Of a stretch of DNA of 5,771 nucleotides, positions 1 to 5,270 are shown piece after piece; positions within the stretch are counted from its first letter, which is position 1; each line of letters opens with the position of its first letter. The stretch is from assembly GCA_030602865.1 (NCBI GenBank), contig JAUVYX010000068.1, forward strand, positions 1-5,771, given 5' to 3'. The position numbers and the translations under genes were made by a program. The DNA comes from Dehalococcoidia bacterium. GTDB lineage: Bacteria; Chloroflexota; Dehalococcoidia; GIF9; AB-539-J10. The notes beneath the pieces are model-generated. The model did not search any database. It saw only the letters and a list, made by a program, of their open reading frames with translations, and had not been told where the DNA came from.

Positions 1-8
1 TCCAAATT

Positions 9-80
9 ATACTGTTTTGAGTTTTTTACTTCGTTCATTCTGATTTGTTTAGAGTTTAGATATTAGTATTTAGTATTTAC
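9..80. repeat. 72-bp direct repeat, copy 1, with telomere-like heptad tail
   Basis: This copy matches bases 145-216 at a constant offset of 136. I count four mismatches, three of them clustered around positions 40-44 and one at position 74. On the minus strand, bases 46-80 read as five consecutive 7-base units: GTAAATA, CTAAATA, CTAATAT, CTAAACT, CTAAACA. The rest (9-45) is not periodic. The copy lies downstream of the STT3 gene's stop codon, outside any gene. No transposase or coding frame is linked to it here. Confidence 0.9.
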
Positions 81-144
81 TCCATCCTTCTTTAACTTCC
101 TGCATCTTTTCCTCTTATCTCAATAAGATTCGCTCTTCTAAGTC

Positions 145-216
145 ATACTGTTTTGAGTTTTTTACTTCGTTCATTTGAATTTGTTTAGAGTTTAGATATT
201 AGTATTTAGGATTTAC
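145..216. repeat. 72-bp direct repeat, copy 2, with telomere-like heptad tail
   Basis: This is the second copy of the repeat at 9-80. Its heptad part is at 182-216 and reads, on the minus strand, GTAAATC, CTAAATA, CTAATAT, CTAAACT, CTAAACA. It ends one base before the stop codon of the STT3 gene, so it forms the immediate 3' flank of that transcript. The 64-base spacer between the copies (81-144) is pyrimidine-rich on the plus strand. It holds no gene, and I see no terminator hairpin in it. Confidence 0.9.
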
Positions 217-217
217 C

Positions 218-2716
218 CTATAACCCTCCTGTATATTCGAATATCTTCACAAAAGCCTGGTTATTAGCAGTCTGTGGAGTGGCATACACCAGCTCATAAT
301 TTTGCATCTCGTCCAGTGATATCGGACTGACAAATGGATTGGGATTTCCAAGTACGTAATCTCCTGTTTCCTGGTTTTCAATATATGCTTCAGCATCTTC
401 TTTACTGTTAAATGCCCAAGAGCCAACAACCTGTTTGAATTGCCGTCCTTGATCGCTGGTCCTTAATTCCCATGAAAGGACCACTGTCGAGTTCTCCGCC
501 GGTACAACGGCTTTGCCATCAAAGTTATAAAGACGAGCAACAGTAGATTGATAGTAACTGGGATAAAAGAAGGAGACCTGTTGCTGTTCTCCTCCTTCTT
601 TCGGCACATAGTACGTCCCATAATAATCGTCGGAACTTGCACCAGCATATTCCGCCATGGCATAGAATTTTGAGGTTGGCATAGGATAATCGATTATTAC
701 ATATTTTGAGCCCAGATCATCCATTATCTGGTTTGCTGATTCTTCATCTTGCCCTGTCAGGAAAAGGCCTGCCTTGGCACGCTTACCCCCTCCGGGGTCG
801 GCATTCGGTATACGACGGGAGATCTGCGTTATCCAGTAACCGTAGTCCCACCATGACATTATGCCATAGGCGGTATCAGGGTATTCAAAAGGCCTTTCAT
901 ATAATTCATAATAGAAATCAGGGTCTTCAAATGGCTCCGGACTATTCTCGCCAAGCCACTCCAGTGCGTCGTGCCATGCATGATTAATAAGTGTCGGCTC
1001 CCCTGCTAAAGATTGTGTCAGCTTGACTTTCAGTTCGAGCGGATGCCCCAATACATCAACTGGATGTCCAAACAATACGGCTCCATTCTTTACACCAGGC
1101 AATCCAATGCTGGGGAAGAATATCAAGAAAAAGATGAGTATTCCCGCTATTATCACTCTGCCCCAGGTTTCTCGAGGGTTAACGGTTCTTGTCTTTCCTG
1201 TTTTCTTCTCTGTCTTTTGACTCCTTCTCCTTTCAGCCCTGGAGATGTAAACAGATTTAACAGATTTCGCAGATTCAACTGCTAGAATATGTAGTTTATT
1301 TATACCTGCCAGAATCAATATTCTCCATGATATATATCCCATAAGTAAGGCCGCATTTATAGCGAAATAATCTCCGAAACGACGTTGCCCCAATACTGCT
1401 ATTAGTGTTGCTATACTCCATATCAGGAAAAGAAACCTGTCATGCATTCGCCTCCTCCAAACATCATATATGAGAAGACCAATGGCAATGAACGATATGA
1501 AGAAAGAAGTAGTGAAGTTGAACCAGGCAATATCCCATGAAAAGTCACCAAAAGGATAGAGCAACGGATGAACTTCCTGAATGGTAAGTGAAGTGCCACC
1601 AGGTGTGAAAGGACTGAATCTGGCCAGCATGGCACTCAATAACGAAGGGTTAATAATACGCAAAGAAACCAGCCCAAGTACGGCAACGCCTATCAATATG
1701 GGCAGGTAATACACATGTTTTATACCCTTCTGCAACGTAAAGCGTGAGAGCAAGTACAGCAATGGTGATGCCAGCATAGCCATTAATAGTGATATAGAGT
1801 ATAGACTTGCTGAGCCAAGTCTACTCATATAAGGCAAATAGATAATAAAAGCAATCAGGAAATAAGGGATGCTCACGACGCAAAGTGTCATGTTTGATTT
1901 CCCGCTAAGATGATCCACAATGCCCTGGATAACCAGGTAGATAAATATTATAAAGATAAGCAGCAGGACACCCTTCCACGAAAGAATATGCATTCCCAGG
2001 AAGGCGCCGCCAATCAGGCTATAGACAAGTGGACGGGTAATAACTGACCAATCACGCTGGAGCACATTGGCGAAAGATATTTGTCTCTCTCTTGCACGTC
2101 TGATTGCCATGATGAAAAACAGCATGGAAACTGTGAACAGGAGACTATCGACCACGTGATGGTCGGTGAATCCCAGGAGAGAGCGATTTAAAAACTCCCC
2201 CGGTAGAACTACCAGCAATGCCGCTGCCAGCAAGCCAGCCCATTTATTGAATAGTTCTTTACCAATAAAATACACCGCTACTACTGTCAGGGTACCCAGG
2301 ACTGGAGGAATATAGGCACAAATTAATGCCACTGTATGTGGAGTTGCGGAGCCAAAGCTAAATAACCAGACGATACCTGCACCAAGGAAAACGAAAAATG
2401 GTTGGGCAAGAACTGAACTGCCTCCTGGAAAGAGTTTATATGGATCAAAGGAATTTACGTGTGGAAAATTATGAACTGCATTCTCAATATGTCTTAAAAA
2501 ATAATAAGGGTCTGTCCCTCTAAACCATATCTCCCCATCAACGAATATTTTTCCGTAAGGCAGCTTGATACGTATATATAGCGACAGCCCAACTATGGCA
2601 AGTAAAGCCACTACAGCTATTATTTTCTGCCACGGAAGATTTTTAATTTCTTTATTATTCATAATAACTTTCCATATCCGGTCACCTTTTCCTGCAGGCT
2701 TAATCTGTACAGTCAC
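218..2716 (-). CDS. STT3/AglB-type oligosaccharyltransferase, catalytic subunit
   Basis: This is an 832-residue membrane enzyme predicted to transfer a lipid-linked glycan to the Asn of N-X-S/T sequons on exported proteins, acting at the outer face of the membrane. The N-terminal half has about a dozen hydrophobic segments (first about 30-50). A basic linker at 494-510 is followed by a final membrane segment (520-540) and a soluble C-terminal domain. The family's landmarks are present in order: the first acidic motif in GTDPYYF (Asp69), a D-x-H metal motif in TDHH (Asp185, His187), a TIxE motif (Glu381), and WWDYG (622-626). A KFYAM stretch (683-687) sits where the DK/MI motif is expected, but with Pro680 in place of the Asp. 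The D-x-H and TIxE forms resemble archaeal AglB more than Campylobacter PglB. The start is GTG at 2716; an ATG at 2662, preceded by GGAAAG, would give 814 residues and is also plausible. The family assignment is secure; the glycan and the protein substrates are unknown. Confidence 0.93.
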   Translation of the reverse strand: MTVQIKPAGKGDRIWKVIMNNKEIKNLPWQKIIAVVALLAIVGLSLYIRIKLPYGKIFVDGEIWFRGTDPYYFLRHIENAVHNFPHVNSFDPYKLFPGGSSVLAQPFFVFLGAGIVWLFSFGSATPHTVALICAYIPPVLGTLTVVAVYFIGKELFNKWAGLLAAALLVVLPGEFLNRSLLGFTDHHVVDSLLFTVSMLFFIMAIRRARERQISFANVLQRDWSVITRPLVYSLIGGAFLGMHILSWKGVLLLIFIIFIYLVIQGIVDHLSGKSNMTLCVVSIPYFLIAFIIYLPYMSRLGSASLYSISLLMAMLASPLLYLLSRFTLQKGIKHVYYLPILIGVAVLGLVSLRIINPSLLSAMLARFSPFTPGGTSLTIQEVHPLLYPFGDFSWDIAWFNFTTSFFISFIAIGLLIYDVWRRRMHDRFLFLIWSIATLIAVLGQRRFGDYFAINAALLMGYISWRILILAGINKLHILAVESAKSVKSVYISRAERRRSQKTEKKTGKTRTVNPRETWGRVIIAGILIFFLIFFPSIGLPGVKNGAVLFGHPVDVLGHPLELKVKLTQSLAGEPTLINHAWHDALEWLGENSPEPFEDPDFYYELYERPFEYPDTAYGIMSWWDYGYWITQISRRIPNADPGGGKRAKAGLFLTGQDEESANQIMDDLGSKYVIIDYPMPTSKFYAMAEYAGASSDDYYGTYYVPKEGGEQQQVSFFYPSYYQSTVARLYNFDGKAVVPAENSTVVLSWELRTSDQGRQFKQVVGSWAFNSKEDAEAYIENQETGDYVLGNPNPFVSPISLDEMQNYELVYATPQTANNQAFVKIFEYTGGL

Positions 2717-2805
2717 ACTTTACATCACCCACGCTTACTAATTCAATGATTTAGCCTCGTTCAGGTGATTAATAACACTTTCTTCTTGCTCTGAACAATA
2801 ATAGT

Positions 2806-2991
2806 TCATGGCACAACCTCAACCAACTCCACTAAATAAGCAGGCCGCCTTACATGCCTGGGCAATGGGATCGATCCTTCAAACTCTCTATATGCCTCGG
2901 GGTGTAGCGTTTTTTCAACGATAAAAAGTTTGATGTGAGAGATATCGAAGTGGCCGGCAGGTAAGTCTGGTATTGTCCAATAAACATTCAT
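2806..2991 (-). CDS. Possible small protein of unknown function (61 aa)
   Basis: I do not recognise this protein. The frame opens further upstream at an ATG (3018), but the ATG at 2991 is preferred. It is preceded on the minus strand by AAAGG (2999-3003) with a 7-base gap, whereas the upstream ATG has its purine-rich stretch too close. The product has no signal peptide or membrane segment. It begins MNVYWTIPDLPAG and ends in a hydrophobic, acidic stretch, YLVELVEVVP. The mix of residues looks protein-like rather than low-complexity. It lies 89 bases upstream of the STT3 gene on the same strand, so the two could be co-transcribed. No homologue comes to mind, and a chance open frame cannot be excluded. 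Confidence 0.4.
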   Translation of the reverse strand: MNVYWTIPDLPAGHFDISHIKLFIVEKTLHPEAYREFEGSIPLPRHVRRPAYLVELVEVVP

Positions 2992-3141
2992 TGCACTGCC
3001 TTTATAACGTCCTCTCATGGCCCTTCTATGTGTTGTTAACCCCCTATCTGAACCAGATCGTTATTTTCCCTGTGTCTGCCACGATTATAGAATTATGCAA
3101 GAACATGACCTTCACGAGCCGAAGTATACAAAGTTACAATC

Positions 3142-3186
3142 TGAGCATCCCCCACGAGCCAATAGTTGTACAATAGCTGCTTTGCC
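3142..3186 (+). pseudogene. Decayed partial copy of the start of the COG2426 gene
   Basis: These 45 bases match 3297-3342, inside the neighbouring gene (codons 12-27), at about 41 of 46 aligned positions. The differences are four transitions (CC/TT, A/G, A/G) and one missing base. The missing base shifts the frame: the copy reads LSIPHEPIVV, then a stop, and only in the next frame continues with IAALP. The true gene reads LSIPHELIVVTVAALP across the same place. Upstream of 3142 the copy is no longer alignable with confidence, although an ATG at 3105 sits at roughly the right distance. This is most simply a remnant of a tandem or partial duplication. Confidence 0.55.
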
Positions 3187-3191
3187 CTTTA

Positions 3192-3238
3192 CGTTGTATC
3201 TTCTCAAGTGGTGACACGCAGCATACGAAGATACAACG
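3192..3238. repeat. Perfect 12-bp inverted repeat upstream of the COG2426 gene
   Basis: CGTTGTATCTTC (3192-3203) is repeated in perfect inverted form as GAAGATACAACG (3227-3238), around a 23-base centre. It ends two bases before an extended -10 element and 24 bases before the start codon at 3263. There is no T-run after the right arm, so it is not a standard terminator. It could be a regulator site spanning the -35 region, or the end of a small mobile or rearranged segment. Confidence 0.75.
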
Positions 3239-3239
3239 A

Positions 3240-3248
3240 TGATATAAT
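3240..3248 (+). promoter_or_regulatory. Candidate extended -10 promoter for the COG2426 gene
   Basis: TGATATAAT fits the extended -10 form TGnTATAAT, which can act without a good -35. No convincing -35 is seen at 16-18 bases. Transcription would start near 3255, leaving only about 8 bases before the ATG. This fits with the poor ribosome site of that gene: AGG lies only 2 bases from the ATG. Confidence 0.4.
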
Positions 3249-3262
3249 TCCAACCACAGGCA

Positions 3263-3808
3263 ATGATTGAAGAGCTGATTCGTGAATTACTCGATTTGAG
3301 CATCCCCCACGAGTTAATAGTTGTAACAGTGGCTGCTTTGCCTATTGCTGAGCTGCGTGGGTCTTTGCCTATAGCTATCAATCAGTTTCATCTGCCTTGG
3401 TATGAAGCTTTTTTCCTTTCTGTAATTGGTAATCTGCTGCCAGTGCCAATACTTCTTTTGTTTTTAAATCCCGTGACCAAAATTATTAGCCGCGTGGAGA
3501 TAGGCCGCAAAATAGTCTGCTGGGTTTTCGAACATGTCAGGAGGCAGGGAAAAACTGTAGAAAAATACGAGCGACTTGGCCTGACCTTATTTGTAGCTAT
3601 TCCTCTTCCCATAACTGGTGCCTGGACCGGGTCGATAGCCGCTTTCCTGCTCGGCATGAAATTCCGGACTGCTTTTTTGTCTATCCTCGCTGGCATAATT
3701 ATCGCCGGGGCAATTGTTACCAGCCTGTGCTTGCTTGGCTGGCTGGGAGCAATTATTGCCGGTGTTGGTTTATTCGTTTCTTTCGTTTTAAGATGGCGAA
3801 AATCCTAG
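3263..3808 (+). CDS. COG2426 / Sm_multidrug_ex family membrane protein
   Basis: This 181-residue integral membrane protein belongs to the family labelled 'putative small multidrug export protein' (Pfam PF06695). The transport role is only a family label, and the substrate is unknown. Visible family signatures are AALPIAELRGSLPIAI (24-39), a GN pair (56-57) within a hydrophobic stretch, and PLPITGAWTGS (114-124). Each half places a polar, proline-rich re-entrant-looking motif beside hydrophobic helices, reminiscent of DedA-like folds. The middle (73-106) is charged and likely cytosolic. The last helix ends in RWRKS. Length is normal for the family. The start is ATG at 3263, giving the full expected N-terminus, but its ribosome site is weak, so a very short leader is possible. 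A decayed copy of its first part lies just upstream. Confidence 0.88.
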   Translation: MIEELIRELLDLSIPHELIVVTVAALPIAELRGSLPIAINQFHLPWYEAFFLSVIGNLLPVPILLLFLNPVTKIISRVEIGRKIVCWVFEHVRRQGKTVEKYERLGLTLFVAIPLPITGAWTGSIAAFLLGMKFRTAFLSILAGIIIAGAIVTSLCLLGWLGAIIAGVGLFVSFVLRWRKS

Positions 3809-3820
3809 AAATAGGTAATT

Positions 3821-3850
3821 TTGACACTCATCTCATCACCGAAGTATAAT
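3821..3850 (+). promoter_or_regulatory. Sigma70-type promoter of tRNA-Lys
   Basis: TTGACA (3821-3826) and TATAAT (3845-3850) are both perfect consensus boxes, separated by 18 bases. Transcription would begin near 3857, about 38 bases before the mature tRNA. The promoter begins just after the stop codon of the COG2426 gene. It is a strong sign that this genome uses bacterial housekeeping sigma factor. Confidence 0.85.
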
Positions 3851-3894
3851 CCTAATGTAATACGAGTAAAACCAAAGAATAGCATTCTTAACAT

Positions 3895-3967
3895 GGGCCG
3901 TTAGCTCAGTTGGCAGAGCACCTGACTTTTAATCAGGGTGTCGTGGGTTCGAATCCCTCACGGCCTA
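3895..3967 (+). tRNA. tRNA-Lys (anticodon UUU)
   Basis: A full cloverleaf of 73 bases can be drawn. The acceptor GGGCCGT (3895-3901) pairs with ACGGCCT (3960-3966). The D stem is GCTC/GAGC (3904-3907 and 3916-3919). The anticodon stem CCTGA/TCAGG encloses the loop CTTTTAA, with TTT at 3928-3930. The variable loop is 5 bases, the T loop TTCGAAT, and the discriminator A is at 3967. The 3' CCA is not encoded. Two weak points are a G-U pair closing the acceptor stem (3895/3966) and a T-T mismatch in the T stem (3944/3958). Confidence 0.95.
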
Positions 3968-4019
3968 CTCTTTAATTTGTACTACGTAATATATGGCAAA
4001 TTGAGTTGCCTATAGGTTC

Positions 4020-4220
4020 CTATACTACAGCAAGATCGTTTTGCCGCAGGAAATTATCCACATCTTCGCGCCTGAACCTTCGATCTCGTCTTGTTCCTAA
4101 CCTAAAAGAAGGGAGCAGTCCTTTGTTAGTCCAGTGTCTTACAGTGTTAGGATGGACGCGAAGGAAGTAAGCAACTTCACTGGTGGTCATAATCCTTGAA
4201 TCCTGTATCCTTGTTTGCAT
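4020..4220 (-). CDS. Small MerR/excisionase-type helix-turn-helix DNA-binding protein
   Basis: This 66-residue protein is essentially one winged helix-turn-helix domain of the type found in excisionases and MerR-like regulators (HTH_17). MTTSEVAYFLRVHPNTVRHW (11-30) gives the first helix and the recognition helix. GLLPSFRLGTRRDRRF (34-49) is the basic wing, and EDVDNFL (52-58) is the closing helix typical of this family. The start at 4220 is chosen because GGGAGG lies a few bases upstream; the internal ATG at codon 11 has a poorer site. There is no effector or recombinase domain, and no integrase is seen nearby, so a role as a small transcription regulator is more likely than excision. It is divergent from the surface-protein genes that start at 4518 and could control them. 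That link is inference. Confidence 0.85.
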   Translation of the reverse strand: MQTRIQDSRIMTTSEVAYFLRVHPNTVRHWTNKGLLPSFRLGTRRDRRFRREDVDNFLRQNDLAVV

Positions 4221-4262
4221 ATTACCTCCCTGTTATATCCTCTTGGTATTAGTTAACATATG

Positions 4263-4291
4263 CTATCGGAAGCTATATCGACTGTCTATCA
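4263..4291. promoter_or_regulatory. Phased TATCR sites upstream of the HTH gene (possible operator)
   Basis: TATCG occurs at 4264-4268 and 4276-4280, and TATCA at 4287-4291, at steps of 12 and 11 bases, about one helical turn each. Such phasing suits repeated binding on one face of the DNA, for example self-regulation by the HTH protein. The motif is short and AT-rich, so chance is a serious alternative. Confidence 0.2.
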
Positions 4292-4297
4292 CCTATA

Positions 4298-4460
4298 AGT
4301 ACTATAGCCATAAACGGTCATCCTCTTTCCTTTCTGATAGTACTAAGAATAAAAGTACTTTTGTCCGATGAGATTGGAGGATATGGCAGGTAAATTAAGG
4401 TAACTGCATTTGACAGGAATGTTGAGACTGGTACAATTGTCACAGTACTAAAAATAAATG
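4298..4460. repeat. Cluster of AGTACT sites, including a 17-base direct repeat
   Basis: The palindrome AGTACT occurs four times, at 4298-4303, 4339-4344, 4354-4359 and 4444-4449. The third is inside a perfect 12-base palindrome, AAAAGTACTTTT (4351-4362). Two of the sites belong to a direct repeat: 4339-4355 and 4444-4460 match at 15 of 17 bases (AGTACTAARAATAAAWG). The last copy falls on the predicted transcription start of the surface-protein gene. The cluster is seen directly; a regulator-binding role is inference. Confidence 0.5.
4410..4437 (+). promoter_or_regulatory. Sigma70-type promoter of the SpaA-like gene
   Basis: A perfect TTGACA (4410-4415) and TACAAT (4432-4437, five of six consensus bases) are separated by 16 bases. 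Transcription would start near 4444, giving a leader of about 74 bases before the ATG at 4518. The AGTACT repeat at 4444-4460 overlaps this start, so a bound protein there could block or modulate transcription. Confidence 0.7.
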
Positions 4461-4481
4461 AAATAATTGAGTGTGAATATA

Positions 4482-4499
4482 GCCTATAGAGATTTAGGC
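4482..4499 (+). other. Small hairpin in the leader of the SpaA-like gene
   Basis: GCCTA (4482-4486) pairs with TAGGC (4495-4499) around an 8-base loop, ending 4 bases before the Shine-Dalgarno AAAGGAG (4504-4510). It could affect translation or mRNA stability. The stem is only 5 bp, so it may be incidental. Confidence 0.25.
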
Positions 4500-4517
4500 A
4501 AGTAAAGGAGACATAAA

Positions 4518-5033
4518 ATGAAGAAAGTGTTTTTACCTCTAGGAGTATTGATATTGGTTATATCGCTGCTATTGGCAGCCGTGGGTCCCGTGAGCGCCGT
4601 AGGGGAGGGTCAACTAAAGATATTAAAACAAGACCAAAATGGCAGTGCCCTGGTAGGGGCGACGTTTGTAATCAGTCCTAACCCACACAACTGGACAGCA
4701 CCAGACCTGACTGTGGTAGACAATGGTATTAATGATAACGATGGCGCCGATGGTGTACTACTGATAACACAGTGCATCATGGACTCAAGTCAAGAATACA
4801 CGGTTACTGAGACGGTGGCTCCGCCCAGCTATACTCCCGCACCACCCCAGACCACAAAGATAACTCAAGGAGCAGAGACAGATCCGATAACACTGACCTT
4901 TATCAACACACCATCTGTAGGAGGCGCTGCACTACCTGTAAATAAGGTTGGGATTTTGATTCCCTGGGTAGGCCTTGTACTCATAGTCATCGGGGGAACA
5001 ACATGGTTTACATTAAAGCGGCGAAGTACATAG
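4518..5033 (+). CDS. Secreted SpaA/CnaB-like surface protein with PVNK-type membrane tail
   Basis: This 171-residue exported protein starts at an ATG 7 bases after AAAGGAG. Residues 1-27 form a signal peptide, with cleavage likely after PVSA. Residues 30-131 look like one SpaA/CnaB (prealbumin-like) beta domain: GQLKILKQDQNGSALVGATF, then YTVTETVAPPSY, then TLTFINTP. In this family a Lys in the first strand and an Asn in the last form an internal isopeptide bond aided by a Glu. Candidates here are Lys37 (or Lys34), Asn130 and Glu98. The C-terminus has VGG-AALPVNK (134-143), a hydrophobic helix (144-166) and KRR (167-169), the layout of a cell-surface anchoring signal, although PVNK is not a standard LPXTG. 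Two N-X-S/T sequons are present (Asn41, Asn58). With one domain it resembles a minor pilin or a short stalk. The thioester-domain gene follows 237 bases later. Confidence 0.82.
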   Translation: MKKVFLPLGVLILVISLLLAAVGPVSAVGEGQLKILKQDQNGSALVGATFVISPNPHNWTAPDLTVVDNGINDNDGADGVLLITQCIMDSSQEYTVTETVAPPSYTPAPPQTTKITQGAETDPITLTFINTPSVGGAALPVNKVGILIPWVGLVLIVIGGTTWFTLKRRST

Positions 5034-5270
5034 CATGACAAAAGATGTGAGGATCGACTGTAAAAATCCTTGTGCTTATTTGCTTCTTATATCAGTTCGT
5101 TTTACATAGTTATCGTAATTAGCAACAGGAGAGTAGAGCTATAGACTATTTGAAGCGGCAAGGATAGAACAGGTCTGAAGGTTACGAAAGACTAATAGCT
5201 AAAAATAAAGCTAAAAGCACAGAATTTTCTAAGGAACAAATCGAAAAACCCTTAAACGGAGAAAAAAGAT

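Noticed and set aside
3084..3089. TATAAT on the minus strand as a promoter for the small gene and the STT3 gene
   Set aside because: No acceptable -35 at 16-18 bases and no extended -10 TG; in AT-rich DNA the hexamer alone is not enough.
2973..3381. Several overlapping open frames of 65-89 codons on both strands around the COG2426 gene start
   Set aside because: They overlap the decayed copy, the inverted repeat and the true gene, lack good ribosome sites, and do not look like conserved proteins.
3995..4024. Hairpin GGCAA/TTGCC and adjoining palindrome TATAGG-TT-CCTATA between the tRNA and the HTH gene, as a shared terminator
   Set aside because: The stems are only 5-6 bp and neither is followed by a T-run on either strand. 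The second overlaps the end of the HTH coding region.
4020..4220. HTH gene next to a tRNA as the excisionase of an integrated element
   Set aside because: No integrase and no repeated copy of the tRNA 3' end is visible within the window, so an integration event cannot be supported.
4183..4371. 62-codon plus-strand frame overlapping the HTH gene start and spacer
   Set aside because: It overlaps the HTH gene start and the regulatory spacer on the opposite strand, has odd composition and no ribosome site.
5050..5070. AGGAT...ATCCT hairpin after the SpaA-like gene as a terminator
   Set aside because: Five-bp stem with an 11-base loop and no clean U-tract; too weak to call.
5034..5270. Possible c-di-GMP riboswitch ahead of the adhesin gene, as seen for some adhesins elsewhere
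   Set aside because: Only very short stems (for example TAGCT/AGCTA at 5196-5213) are visible and I could not match the conserved core of any known riboswitch class.
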